Assembly (NCBI RefSeq): GCF_002866065.1 | Contig: NZ_LNJZ01000006.1 | Span: 1 to 64,000, forward strand | Reading direction: 5' to 3' | Source of the DNA: Thiopseudomonas denitrificans | GTDB lineage: Bacteria > Pseudomonadota > Gammaproteobacteria > Pseudomonadales > Pseudomonadaceae | Length of the DNA stretch: 64,000 bases | Shown: positions 8,127 to 16,954 of the stretch, in pieces | Layout: each line of letters opens with the position of its first letter | Position numbering within the stretch: the stretch's first letter is position 1 | Notes under the pieces: generated by a model | The model's input: the letters and a program-made list of their open reading frames with translations, nothing else | Told to the model about the DNA's origin: nothing | The model's database searches: none | Position numbers and translations under genes: made by a program

Positions 8127-10748
8127 TCAGCCGAGTGATTTTTCCAGCACTTCGAACAGGTCCCTGGAGATCTTCGGCAACTGCTGCAGTTTTTCCAGCT
8201 CGGCGCGCATCTGCTGCTGTTGTCGGGGCTGGTAGCGCTGCCAGCGCGTCAGCGGGTTGACCATGCGCGCCGATATTTGCGGATTGAGACCATCCAGCAC
8301 GGCCACCTGTTCGGCCAGCAGTGCATAACCACTGCCGTCAGCAGCATGGAACTGCGGCAGGTTGTGCTGGCTGAAAGCACCGAGCACCGCCCTCACCTTG
8401 TTCGGATTCTTGATGCTGAAGGCTGGATGCTGCATCAGCTGGCGGATTTGTGCTGTATCGCTAAACAGTGGACTGGATGCCTGCACGCTGAACCACTGGT
8501 CCATAACCAGCGGATCGACGGCGAACTCCTGCTCGAAGGCGGCCAATGCCTGCTCTGCCTGTTCACGGACGGGATTGTTGACCAGATTAGCCAGCGCGGC
8601 CATGCGCTCGGTCATGTTGTCGGCCTGCTCGAACTGTGCAATGCAGGCAGCGAGGATGTCATCCTGCTCCAGCAGCATCAGATAGCTGAGAGTCATGTTC
8701 TGCAGGCGGCGACGGCCAATCTGCCCGGCTTCGGGGCGGTAATCAGTGGCGCGTGCTTGCTCGCGTAGTTGCTGGTAGATTTCCCGCAGTGGTTGTTCCA
8801 GCTGTTGGGCAAGACTCAGACGCAGTGCCTCGCGTACCACATGGCTGTTGGCAACATCAGCTTCTGTTTGCAGCTCAAGCAGATAGGCCAGACTGGGCAG
8901 GCTGATGATTTCGGCCTTGAGTGCTTCATCCAGCTGTGTATCAGCTAACACTTTGCTCAAAGCCTGCGCCAGTTGTGGGTCAAACGCTGGAGTCTGGCCG
9001 TTTTGCTGTTGTGTCAATGCTTCGCTGAACACCTGGATGGCCAGCTGCTGGCCGGCTTCCCAGCGGTTGAAGCCGTCGCTGTCGTGGGCCAGCAAAAATG
9101 CCAGCTGTTCGCGGCTGTAGGCGTATTCCAGCCTGACCGGCGCGGAGAAGCCGCGCAGCAGGGATGGCAGTGGCTGGCTGGCAATACCGGTAAAGATAAA
9201 CTCCTGGCTGGCTTCGGTGAGTTCCAGCACTTGTGTGCCACGGACTTCCTCACCCGTTACCGCATCCAGCAGCCCCGTGGCCAGCGGAATGACCATCGGT
9301 TCCTTGACCGGCTGGCCTGGAGTCGGCGGGCAATTCTGCCGTACTTGCAGGCGATATTCCTGTTTTTCGGCATCGTAGCTGTCGCTGACCTGCAGCACGG
9401 GCGTGCCGGCCTGGCTGTACCAAAGCTTGAACCGGGTCAGGTCGCGGCCACTGACGCTTTCCATAGCCGCAACAAAGTCGTCACAGGTCACAGCCTGGCC
9501 GTCATGGCGCTCGAAGTACAGGTCCGAACCCTTGCGGAACAGCTCCGCGCCCAGCAAGGTGTGCAGCATACGCACCACTTCCGCGCCTTTTTCGTAGATG
9601 GTCAGGGTGTAGAAGTTGGAAATTTCCATGTATTCGGCTGGGCGCACCGGATGCGCCAGCGGGCCTGCATCCTCGGCAAACTGGTGGGTACGCAGGTAGG
9701 CAACATCCTCGATGCGTTTGACGGTGCGCGAGTTCATGTCGGCAGAAAACTCGGCATCACGGAATACGGTAAAGCCTTCTTTCAGCGAAAGCTGGAACCA
9801 GTCGCGGCAAGTGACGCGGTTGCCGGACCAGTTGTGGAAATACTCGTGGGCGACAATGCTTTCAATGCGCTGGAAGGCGGCATCGGTGGAATTTTCCGGC
9901 TTGGCCAGCACGCAACTGGAGTTGAAGATATTCAGCCCCTTGTTCTCCATCGCGCCCATATTGAAATCATCGACGGCGACAATCATGAAGATATCCAGAT
10001 CGTACTCGCGGCCATAGACTTCCTCATCCCAGCGCATGGACTTTTTCAGGCTGTCCATGCCGTGCTGACACTTGTCGGCATTCTGTGGTTCGACAAACAT
10101 GCGCAAAGTAACTTCGCGCCCGCTCATGGTGGTAAAGCTGTCCTCGACACACCAGAGATCCCCAGCCACCAACGCAAACAGGTAAGCCGGCTTTTTGTGC
10201 GGATCTTCCCAGCTCGCCCAGTGGCGCTCGCCCTCCTCGCCTTCGTCAATCTTGTTGCCGTTGGACAGCAGCACCGGATACTGCTGCTTGTCGGCGCTGA
10301 GCGTGGTGGTAAAGCTGCTCATCACATCCGGACGGTCGAGGTAATAGGTAATCTTGCGGAAGCCCTCCGCCTCGCACTGGGTACAAAACATGCCGCCGGA
10401 GCGGTACAGCCCTTCCAGCTCGGTATTATTCTGCGGCTCGATACGTACCGTGGTATCCAGCGTAAAGCTGTTTTTCTCGGGTTGCAGACGCAAGCTTTCC
10501 TCATCCACTTGATACTCGCCCGCGCCCAGCACACGGTCATCCAGCGCAATGTGCTTCAGTTCCAGCTTGACCCCATCCAGCACCAGCGGCGGCAAGCTGT
10601 CGTCCAGCTGCGGATTGCGCTCCAGCACCAGATGGGCATGCACCAGCGCATGGTCGTCATACAGCTCGAAATGCAAGTGGGTTTCGTGAATCAAATAATC
10701 CGGCGCGCGGTAATCGGCCAGACGGATGGTTTTTGGGGTATGGGTCAT
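8127..10748 (-). CDS. pepN: aminopeptidase N (M1 family)
   Basis: This 873-aa protein matches the length of E. coli PepN. The M1 exopeptidase motif GAMEN is at 265-269 and the zinc motif HEYFHNW at 301-307, with the distal glutamate in LKEGFTVFRD near 324. It is a cytoplasmic zinc peptidase that removes N-terminal residues during peptide turnover. The C-terminal half is the alpha-helical ARM-like domain of the gamma-proteobacterial type. It appears monocistronic. No recognisable gene fills the upstream 27 nt to the next CDS on the same strand. Confidence 0.95.
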   Translation of the reverse strand: MTHTPKTIRLADYRAPDYLIHETHLHFELYDDHALVHAHLVLERNPQLDDSLPPLVLDGVKLELKHIALDDRVLGAGEYQVDEESLRLQPEKNSFTLDTTVRIEPQNNTELEGLYRSGGMFCTQCEAEGFRKITYYLDRPDVMSSFTTTLSADKQQYPVLLSNGNKIDEGEEGERHWASWEDPHKKPAYLFALVAGDLWCVEDSFTTMSGREVTLRMFVEPQNADKCQHGMDSLKKSMRWDEEVYGREYDLDIFMIVAVDDFNMGAMENKGLNIFNSSCVLAKPENSTDAAFQRIESIVAHEYFHNWSGNRVTCRDWFQLSLKEGFTVFRDAEFSADMNSRTVKRIEDVAYLRTHQFAEDAGPLAHPVRPAEYMEISNFYTLTIYEKGAEVVRMLHTLLGAELFRKGSDLYFERHDGQAVTCDDFVAAMESVSGRDLTRFKLWYSQAGTPVLQVSDSYDAEKQEYRLQVRQNCPPTPGQPVKEPMVIPLATGLLDAVTGEEVRGTQVLELTEASQEFIFTGIASQPLPSLLRGFSAPVRLEYAYSREQLAFLLAHDSDGFNRWEAGQQLAIQVFSEALTQQQNGQTPAFDPQLAQALSKVLADTQLDEALKAEIISLPSLAYLLELQTEADVANSHVVREALRLSLAQQLEQPLREIYQQLREQARATDYRPEAGQIGRRRLQNMTLSYLMLLEQDDILAACIAQFEQADNMTERMAALANLVNNPVREQAEQALAAFEQEFAVDPLVMDQWFSVQASSPLFSDTAQIRQLMQHPAFSIKNPNKVRAVLGAFSQHNLPQFHAADGSGYALLAEQVAVLDGLNPQISARMVNPLTRWQRYQPRQQQQMRAELEKLQQLPKISRDLFEVLEKSLG

Positions 10749-10775
10749 TTTCTTTTAACTCTAAATAATGCTGTA

Positions 10776-11249
10776 TTAGTGGTGAAAAAAAGAGGATTTG
10801 GTTACTTTTTCTGCCGGCACTAGGCTTTCAAGAGCATCAGCCAATGCGTCCATATCTTTATAACCTTCAAACCTAAGCGTTTCTCCAGCGGCTGTTTTCA
10901 GGATGATTGACACCAAACTGCCAGACTTGCTTTGTAAACGCAGACCTTCAATCTGCGTCAAATCGACATTAACAACAATGTCTTTATAACGAACGGTAAT
11001 TTGCCGATTTTCCTGCTCCAGCACAAGAACGGGGTAAGTGGCTGCACCATGCTTGATTTTTCGATAGCTGGAAAGAAATATGGGAGTAAAAATTATTATT
11101 CCAAGAATGGGATAAAACAGTTCAGTGGCGGCTTTAACATTCACTGCCTTTAATAACAAAAAAACGCAAACAAATAGTAAAAAAACCACTAAATATATAA
11201 GTTTTCGTCGATCTTTGCTTACTTGTTGCTCAGAAACAAAAAACTGCAT
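10776..11249 (-). CDS. two-helix membrane protein, paralogue A
   Basis: A 157-aa protein starting MQFFVSEQQVSKDRR, with two hydrophobic helices (about 18-38 and 44-62) and a cytoplasmic beta-rich C-terminal domain ending PAEKVTKSSFFHH. It is clearly paralogous to the equally long protein at 11702-12175: shared MQF.VS.Q.V.KDRR start, KAV.V.AA, HGAA.YP, and VPA..V....F.H ending. Its sequence is more AT-rich than the paralogue's. The fold suggests a PH-like or YcxB-like membrane-anchored domain, but I do not recognise a named family. Each paralogue has a structured repeat copy upstream. Confidence 0.75.
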   Translation of the reverse strand: MQFFVSEQQVSKDRRKLIYLVVFLLFVCVFLLLKAVNVKAATELFYPILGIIIFTPIFLSSYRKIKHGAATYPVLVLEQENRQITVRYKDIVVNVDLTQIEGLRLQSKSGSLVSIILKTAAGETLRFEGYKDMDALADALESLVPAEKVTKSSFFHH

Positions 11250-11456
11250 CCTTAACCTGTTCCTTTTATTCTTAGGAAGCCCTGAATTAAGCTACAACGC
11301 GCCACTCTGCGCGAGCTTAGGGAGTCGTAGAGTCCATAGATGCCGTGACTACGCACAGCATGACATGCCTAATCGACGGCTTGCTTGTCGAACTAATCAA
11401 TTCATTCAGCACGCTCTTTACTATCAACCAACCCGTTACTTTAAAACGAACTATGG

Positions 11457-11488
11457 ATCCTGCGATTTTGCTGCGCAAAACGCAGGAT
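11457..11488. repeat. REP-like hairpin
   Basis: ATCCTGCG (11457-11464) and CGCAGGAT (11481-11488) pair, and the stem continues through TTTTG/CAAAA with one bulged base. This type (TCCTGCG...CGCAGGA) is a common bacterial intergenic palindrome. The neighbouring 11250-11456 stretch shows no gene. Confidence 0.6.
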
Positions 11489-11528
11489 GACAGGGTCGAA
11501 CCAACAAACCAACTGCAACCGAAACACC

Positions 11529-11690
11529 GCGACAGCAGCCCGGCAAAGCCGGGCCACTCTCTCCCAAACGCCAAGATGTTGCCGCAGGCCGGTCGGGGCC
11601 GGAGCAAAGCATCAGCAACAGGATCGAAACGTGTTTCGAGACTGGCAGCGTAGCTTTGCGCAGCGTCCCGACCGGCCTGCCAACACCAAA
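11529..11690 (+). repeat. structured intergenic repeat, copy 2
   Basis: It starts GCGACAGCAGCCCGGC with the same CCCGGC/GCCGGG hairpin as copy 1. The outer stem is again perfect over 14 bp, GCAGGCCGGTCGGG (11584-11597) with 11667-11680, but its sequence differs from copy 1. Inner stem GCAAAGC/GCTTTGC and the hairpin TCGAAAC...GTTTCGA are retained. It lies between the two paralogous membrane-protein genes. Confidence 0.75.
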
Positions 11691-11701
11691 GGCAAACAAC
11701 C

Positions 11702-12175
11702 TTACTGATGTAAAAAAGCCGTCCTGCTTACCCTGTCCGCCGGCACCAGCCGCTCCAGCGTAGCAATCAGTACATCCATGTTCTCAAAACCAACCAGCTT
11801 GAAAATTTGGCCGCTATCTGCCTTGAGAATAATGGATTTAACCCGCCCAAACCGGGTTTGAAAGCGCAGGTTTTTGACCTGCAACAAATCCACCTGCACG
11901 ACAACGCTATTGTAACTAACCGCTGCCTGATGCTTTTCCTCATCCAGCATCAGCGAAGGATAAGCAGCCGCGCCCTGCTGGATGTGGCGGAACGTGACAA
12001 AAATGGTCAGGGCAAGAATCACCAGCCCGGCAATGGGCAGCATCAGATCGGACGCAGCCTCAACCCGTACTGCCTTGAACAGCAAGGCCACACAGCAAAG
12101 CCCTAGCACCAGGATCAAGCCCGTCGCCCAGCGCCGGTCTTTGCGGACTTTTTGTGCAGAAACATGAAATTGCAT
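11702..12175 (-). CDS. two-helix membrane protein, paralogue B
   Basis: A 157-aa protein from the ATG at 12175, supported by AAGGAGC just upstream. A longer frame to 12301 adds only palindrome-encoded sequence and is rejected. It begins MQFHVSAQKVRKDRR, has two hydrophobic helices near the N-terminus and a C-terminal globular part ending VPADRVSRTAFLHQ. It is the tandem duplicate of the gene at 10776 and is GC-richer, like the rest of the chromosome. Function is unknown. Membrane-anchored sensing or scaffolding is possible but not shown. Confidence 0.75.
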   Translation of the reverse strand: MQFHVSAQKVRKDRRWATGLILVLGLCCVALLFKAVRVEAASDLMLPIAGLVILALTIFVTFRHIQQGAAAYPSLMLDEEKHQAAVSYNSVVVQVDLLQVKNLRFQTRFGRVKSIILKADSGQIFKLVGFENMDVLIATLERLVPADRVSRTAFLHQ

Positions 12176-12210
12176 TTTTGCTCCTTTTCGCGTTTGAAGC
12201 AGCTTGGTTA

Positions 12211-12329
12211 TGCGAATAAATTCGCACGGGTGCACAGCAAAACATTGAACAGGCGGATACATAGGCCGTGGGTCCGAACTTATTCGGACAACCCAGTGCA
12301 CATTGACTGGCGTGCGAATAAATTCGCAC
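12211..12329. repeat. three GTxCGAAT palindromes
   Basis: TGCGAATAAATTCGCA (12211-12226), GTCCGAACTTATTCGGAC (12272-12289) and GTGCGAATAAATTCGCAC (12312-12329) are palindromes of one family. Where the second or third stem base changes, the partner base changes with it. Confidence 0.75.
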
Positions 12330-12369
12330 TTACGGGTGCTGGTTCAACTCTACTGAGCTCCCGGACACA

Positions 12370-12530
12370 GCGACAGCAGCCCGGCACAGCCGGGCCACCC
12401 GCCCTCCACCGACCCGGTGTTTACGCGGGCAGGGTGGGACCGGAGCAAGCCTCAGCAACAGGGACGAAGCGTGCTTCGGCACTGGCAGCGTCAGCTTGCG
12501 GAGCGTCCCGCCCTGCCTGCCCACACCGAA
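12370..12530 (+). repeat. structured intergenic repeat, copy 3
   Basis: It has the same start (GCGACAGCAGCCCGGC) and order of hairpins as copies 1 and 2. The outer stem pairs 12425-12440 with 12505-12520 over 16 positions with two G-T pairs. The inner stem has become GCAAGC/GCTTGC, shortened on both sides together. The central hairpin is CGAAGC/GCTTCG. It lies between the DUF2797 gene end and paralogue B. Confidence 0.75.
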
Positions 12531-12550
12531 ACACACCCCACATCCAAAAC

Positions 12551-13381
12551 TCAAAGCCTCCGCAAGACCAACTGATACCCGGTGTACTTGCGGATATTGA
12601 TCACCCCGGTATCAAAAATCAGATACTGCCCCTTGATACCCAGCAACGTGCCTTCAGCCAGCGGCTCCTTGTCCAGGTTGAAGCTCTTGACCTTTTTCGG
12701 ATACTCCAGCACCGGATAACGGATGTCCGTCACTTCGGCATCTTCCAGCGGCTGGATGGCCTGCAAACCGAAACGCTGATGCAGGGCATCCAGCCCGGCA
12801 GCACACAGCTTCAGCAAACGGTCGCGCTGCGCCGGCAGATCAACCGGCTCGGGATCGCCCTTGAGCATGGCCTGCCAACTGGTGCGGTCAGAAACATTGG
12901 CACGCAACGCATCCTCGACAAAGCCCGATTGCTGGCGGGTTTTCACCCGAAAAATCGGCAGCGCCTGCGAGGCTCCCTGGTCCAGCCAGCGGGTCGGCAG
13001 CTGGGTACCACGGGTGATGCCGACCTTGACCGAGCTGGAGTTGGCCAGATAGACGAAGTGGTCAACCATGCAGTTGGCCTCGCCCCACTCCGGCTCGCGG
13101 CAGGTGCCGGCGTCAAAGTGGCATTTTTCCGGGCTCATGATGCAGCTGTCGCACTGCGCCAGCTTGCCAAAGCACGGCCAGCAATAGCCCTGGGCAAAAC
13201 TCTTGTTGGTCTTGCGCTGGCAGTGGATGCAGTTGATTCCGCCGAGATACTCCAGCTGCAGTGATTGTCCCAGCAGCTCGTTGAGTGGCAACTCCTCTTC
13301 GCCCAGCCGCATTCCGTAACGGGCCGGTTCCTGCAGCTCGATGCGCATCTTGACCGCCGCGCCACGGGCCAGCTCGCTCAT
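12551..13381 (-). CDS. DUF2797 domain protein with cysteine cluster
   Basis: This 276-aa protein has eight cysteines in a CxxC-type array (about 51, 54, 67, 70, 77, 80, 87, 94), probably binding zinc, followed by a GIY-YIG-like segment (FVYLANSSSVKVGITRG) typical of DUF2797. The biochemical role is unknown. Start ATG 13381 overlaps the TGA of the preceding yeaC-like gene by one base; a TTG one codon earlier is possible. The two genes are therefore translationally coupled. Confidence 0.8.
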   Translation of the reverse strand: MSELARGAAVKMRIELQEPARYGMRLGEEELPLNELLGQSLQLEYLGGINCIHCQRKTNKSFAQGYCWPCFGKLAQCDSCIMSPEKCHFDAGTCREPEWGEANCMVDHFVYLANSSSVKVGITRGTQLPTRWLDQGASQALPIFRVKTRQQSGFVEDALRANVSDRTSWQAMLKGDPEPVDLPAQRDRLLKLCAAGLDALHQRFGLQAIQPLEDAEVTDIRYPVLEYPKKVKSFNLDKEPLAEGTLLGIKGQYLIFDTGVINIRKYTGYQLVLRRL

Positions 13382-13659
13382 CAATGCAGCGTCCCGGCAG
13401 CCGGAGCAAACAGGCTGGGGTCAATGTTCAGCTCCTTGTTTTTCTGGGAGGCGCATTTGTCTTCCCCCAGATAGCCGGTGCGCTGTTCTTCGGGCAGGTT
13501 CTTCTGTTCCCAGGCGATGATCGCCATCATGGTCAGTTCCTTCTGCTCACGGGTCAGCTTGTTGCCGTCCGGCCATTTGCCCAGCTCCAGCGCCTGCCTC
13601 AGGCTGGCGTAGGTTTCCGGGTTGATGTCGTCAATCATCTTGATAAAATCTGTCATCAT
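13381..13659 (-). CDS. YeaC-like small protein (DUF1315)
   Basis: This 92-aa acidic protein (DFIKMIDDINPETYASLRQAL) contains the DGNKLTREQKELTMMAIIAWEQKNLPEEQRTGY core of the DUF1315/YeaC family. It is cytoplasmic and of unknown function. It heads a two-gene unit with DUF2797, a pairing I recall from Pseudomonas. The 139 bp before it, up to glpG, contain no gene. Confidence 0.75.
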   Translation of the reverse strand: MMTDFIKMIDDINPETYASLRQALELGKWPDGNKLTREQKELTMMAIIAWEQKNLPEEQRTGYLGEDKCASQKNKELNIDPSLFAPAAGTLH

Positions 13660-13798
13660 TCGATCCTAATACTTTGAATCAATTATCATGCGCTCGGAAA
13701 CCTCAAGTGATTTACGAGCTATTTCATTGCGTATCCATACGTTTTTGCCTGATGCCTGCCTGCATGGTTTGGTCGGCCGGCAGGCCATCAAAAAACCG

Positions 13799-14674
13799 TC
13801 AAGCCCGCGCACGAGCGAGCAAACCGGCCAGCAGGCCGGCGGCACAGCCAACCAGCAGGCCGCTGACATGCGCGGCGTTGGCTATCTGCCCAAAGCCCAG
13901 CGCGCTGACAATGCCCAGCAGGCACACCACCAGCCAGACCAGCATCATGCCGACCACGCCTCTGGGCAGCGCATAGGCCGCCACCGGACAGAGCCGCTGG
14001 TAAATCCAGCAGAAGCCGAGCAAGGCATAGAGCACACCGGACAAGCCGCCAAAAAAGGCCGGACCGGAAAAAAAGAACTGGCTGACATTCGAGATCACGC
14101 CTGCCAACAGGGTCAGGCCAAGCAGAAACAGGCTGCCCTGGTGCTGCTCGATGCGCCGTCCCAGCTCCCAGAACCACATGCAGTTCATGGCCAGATGTAG
14201 CCAGCCGAAGTGTATCAGTACCGGCGTCACCAGTCGCCACCACTGCCCGCTGGCCAGGGTCTGGTCGAGCGGCACGAACCAGGCCCGGTCGCCCTCGATC
14301 AATACCGCGTTGAAAGTCAGCTTGGCGACGTTTTCGACCACATCACCCACGCCGGTCCAGACGGCCACCAGCAAGGTCAGCAGCAACACCAGTGCGGTCA
14401 GCGGATAACGGCGCAGCTGTTGTTTCCAGCTCATGCCCCTGCCTGCTGCTGCATCAGCTGGCGCAGCAGCAAATTCGAGATTGTCGGCCGGCATCTGCAG
14501 CCAGGCTTCGTACAGCTGGCGCACATGCTCGGCGGTGACGGTATCCGCCACCCAGAGCTGTTGCTGTCCCGCCGCTTCGCTGATGCGGTGGCCGATATGC
14601 CGTGCCTGCAACAGGTGCCGGAAGCCGGACAGGTCCTGCTCCAGCGGTGCTTGCAATGCCAGCTGCCAGCTCAT
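13799..14674 (-). CDS. glpG: rhomboid family intramembrane serine protease
   Basis: A 291-aa protein with a cytoplasmic N-terminal domain of about 85 residues, then six membrane helices. The catalytic serine is in GGLSGVLYALLG (S212) and the catalytic histidine in NAAHVSGLL (H269), with the conserved HLAMN in helix 2 (160-164). This is the GlpG dyad and architecture. It cleaves transmembrane substrates in the inner membrane. Its ATG overlaps the stop of the upstream phosphoesterase gene by 4 nt (ATGA). Confidence 0.88.
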   Translation of the reverse strand: MSWQLALQAPLEQDLSGFRHLLQARHIGHRISEAAGQQQLWVADTVTAEHVRQLYEAWLQMPADNLEFAAAPADAAAGRGMSWKQQLRRYPLTALVLLLTLLVAVWTGVGDVVENVAKLTFNAVLIEGDRAWFVPLDQTLASGQWWRLVTPVLIHFGWLHLAMNCMWFWELGRRIEQHQGSLFLLGLTLLAGVISNVSQFFFSGPAFFGGLSGVLYALLGFCWIYQRLCPVAAYALPRGVVGMMLVWLVVCLLGIVSALGFGQIANAAHVSGLLVGCAAGLLAGLLARARA

Positions 14675-15636
14675 GCGTTGTTCTCCACCCAGACGAATTT
14701 TTCCGGCAACAGCCGGGTTTCATCATCCAGCCGGTAGGCGACCAGCCGGCCACCGTTGACCGCACTGTAGTCCAGGCAGGCCAGGTTGGGGCTGATCAGT
14801 GCCGGCTCGCCATCACGCCAGTAATGACCAACAAACAGCATCGGGTCACTGGCCTGGTGTTGTACCAGCTGCTGATAAAAACCTTTTGGCAGGCGCTGGC
14901 TGGCGATGTTCTCCGGCATCGGGTCGGGCTGAAAGGCCAGCTCGGCGTAGGTGCGTGGCGCCTGTTCTTCCTGCCAGAACCGGGCCCGGTAGGTGCTGCG
15001 GGTCAGACCGTCCTGGCCGGCCATTTTCTGGCCGCCGGGCAGCATGAGGTTGATGCCGCGCAGCAACCGGTTGCACACCCGGTGCTCGAAGCTGCCGTGC
15101 TCGGCCGAAGCCTGGATGAAGGCCTGGTCCACTTCGCCACCGCCAAAGCGCTGGCGCACGCCCTCGATCAGCTCTTTGTCCCAGCAGGCGTGCACCACGC
15201 GAAAACTGGTGCCATCAAGAAACAGCGGTCGCCGGGCGAACCAGCCAAGATAGTCCTGCCATTCGTGTGGATGCTCGGCGAAGGCGCGCGCGGTAGCTTG
15301 CCAGATGCCGGCATGACGCGGACTATGCTCACGAACAAATGGCTGTCGGCTGCCGACCGGCGCGGCGGTATGCCAGGCCAGTGCATAGTATTCGTGGTTG
15401 CCCATGATGCAGTGGGCATACCCGCCCTCGACCATCAGGCGCACGATCTCCAGGCTCTCCCGGATCTGCGGTCCACGGTCGATGATGTCCCCCAGGAAAA
15501 TCGCCATCCGTTGCCGGTGCTGCCAGACACCACCGGTTTTGCGATAGCCGAGCTGTTCCAGCAGGCGTTCCAGCGCACTGGCGCAACCATGGACGTCGCC
15601 AATGATGTCGTAGCCGCGCTGCGGATCAATAAGCAT
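14671..15636 (-). CDS. calcineurin-like metallophosphoesterase
   Basis: This 321-aa protein has the binuclear-metal motifs GDVHG (13-17), GDIIDRG (49-55) and GNHE (79-82), as in PrpA/ApaH-like bacterial serine/threonine phosphatases and diadenosine tetraphosphatases. The family type is clear but the substrate is not. It begins at an ATG overlapping the nadK stop (TGATG) and ends overlapping glpG, so nadK, this gene and glpG form one coupled unit. Confidence 0.82.
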   Translation of the reverse strand: MLIDPQRGYDIIGDVHGCASALERLLEQLGYRKTGGVWQHRQRMAIFLGDIIDRGPQIRESLEIVRLMVEGGYAHCIMGNHEYYALAWHTAAPVGSRQPFVREHSPRHAGIWQATARAFAEHPHEWQDYLGWFARRPLFLDGTSFRVVHACWDKELIEGVRQRFGGGEVDQAFIQASAEHGSFEHRVCNRLLRGINLMLPGGQKMAGQDGLTRSTYRARFWQEEQAPRTYAELAFQPDPMPENIASQRLPKGFYQQLVQHQASDPMLFVGHYWRDGEPALISPNLACLDYSAVNGGRLVAYRLDDETRLLPEKFVWVENNA

Positions 15637-16526
15637 CAGGGGCTTCTCTGGTCAAGGCGGCTTTCCCAGCCGAGCTTGTCGCGGCAGACTGCATAGAAGT
15701 TGTGCTCCAGCGGGTGCAGCAAATGCAGGCGCTGGGGCTTGCGACGAATGTGAATGACATCGCCCGGCGCACAGTTGGCATGGTTTTGTCCGTCACAGGA
15801 CACCAGCGGGTAGATGCTCATGTCATGGGAAATGACGATTTTCAGCTCGCTGTCGGCACCCACCACAATTGGCCGGCTCGACAGCGTATGCGGATACATG
15901 GGAACTATCACGATGGCATCGATTTTCGGATGCATGATCGGCCCGCCCGCCGACAGGGCATAGGCGGTGGAACCGGTCGGTGTGGCGATGATCAGTCCGT
16001 CGGCCTTCAGGCTGTAAACGAACTGACCGTCGATATACAGCTCGAAGGCGATCATCCGTGTCGATTTGCCCGGATGCAACACCACGTCGTTGAGTGCGTC
16101 GCCGCCGCCCACCAGGCTGTCCTCGCGCATGACCTCGGTTTCCAGCAGGAAGCGTTCTTCCACCTCGTAGTCGCCGGCCAGAACGGCACCGACCTGCTCT
16201 TCCATGTGTTCGGGGGTGATATCGGTCAGAAACCCCAGGTTGCCGCGGTTGATGCCCAGCACCGGAATGTTGTGACTGACCAGTGCCCGCGCGGCACCCA
16301 GCATGCTGCCGTCGCCGCCAACCACGATCACCAGGTCGCAGACCTCGCCCAGCTGTTTGCGCGAGCTGACCTGTACGCTGTGACCAGGCAGCATTTCGGC
16401 AATGTCCTCGTCAAGAATGACATTCAGTTCCTGCTGCTGCAGCCAGGTTTTCAGGCGACGAATGGTATCCAGTGCCTTGACGCTGCCAAGACGACCGACC
16501 ACACCAATGTTATAGAACGTGCTCAA
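15636..16526 (-). CDS. nadK: NAD kinase
   Basis: This 296-aa enzyme makes NADP+ from NAD+ and ATP in the cytoplasm. Signature motifs are VVGGDGSML (68-76), ALNDVVLHPG (144-153) and ATPTGSTAYALSAGG (181-195). I chose a TTG start at 16526 because GAAGGA lies 8 nt upstream, the family N-terminus (STFYNIGVVGRLGS) begins there, and longer frames run into tusA. It follows tusA by a few nucleotides and continues into the phosphoesterase gene. Confidence 0.92.
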   Translation of the reverse strand: MSTFYNIGVVGRLGSVKALDTIRRLKTWLQQQELNVILDEDIAEMLPGHSVQVSSRKQLGEVCDLVIVVGGDGSMLGAARALVSHNIPVLGINRGNLGFLTDITPEHMEEQVGAVLAGDYEVEERFLLETEVMREDSLVGGGDALNDVVLHPGKSTRMIAFELYIDGQFVYSLKADGLIIATPTGSTAYALSAGGPIMHPKIDAIVIVPMYPHTLSSRPIVVGADSELKIVISHDMSIYPLVSCDGQNHANCAPGDVIHIRRKPQRLHLLHPLEHNFYAVCRDKLGWESRLDQRSP

Positions 16527-16530
16527 GCTG

Positions 16531-16767
16531 TCAGTCCTTCTTCCGTATCCAGTAGCTGTATTGGCCTTCTGTTTCCTCTGTTTGCAGCAGGCTATGCCCA
16601 AGGAAGGTGCAAAACCTGGGGATGTCTCGACAGGTCGAGGGGTCGCTGGCCAGTACCTGCAATACCTGGCCGCCCTGCAAGTGGCGCACGGCCTGGTGCA
16701 GCATCATCACCGGTTCCGGACAAAAAAGTCCGCGCGCGTCGAGAATTTCATCTGCCATCGGGTTCAT
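16531..16767 (-). CDS. tusA: TusA family sulfurtransferase
   Basis: This 78-aa protein has the persulfide cysteine in [15 protein letters not shown] (C16) and the [12 protein letters not shown] segment typical of TusA. It relays sulfur from cysteine desulfurase for tRNA 2-thiouridine and molybdopterin synthesis. An internal ATG at residue 4 is also possible. It is the first gene of the minus-strand nadK operon. Confidence 0.88.
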   Translation of the reverse strand: MNPMADEILDARGLFCPEPVMMLHQAVRHLQGGQVLQVLASDPSTCRDIPRFCTFLGHSLLQTEETEGQYSYWIRKKD

Positions 16768-16954
16768 GCTGTCTCTGTGTTCCGCTGTTGGTCAATTAGG
16801 GTTCGCCCGGGCATTGTGCTTTGGCACGGGCCCTGTACCCGGCAAAGCGCTGGAGCGGCCGCTACGGCGTGACCGCAAGGTCAGTAATTTCGCTTTACCC
16901 GGTACTGCTGGCTGGCTACTGTATTTGTTCTTAATCAAAAAAAACAAGGAACAA

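Noticed and set aside
8973-10823. 616-codon open frame opposite pepN
   Set aside because: It is an antisense shadow of pepN with no recognisable motif or start signal.
12152-13264. 370-codon open frame on the plus strand
   Set aside because: It starts in palindromes and the structured repeat and is antisense to DUF2797. The RINSHLQ-like parts are palindrome translations.
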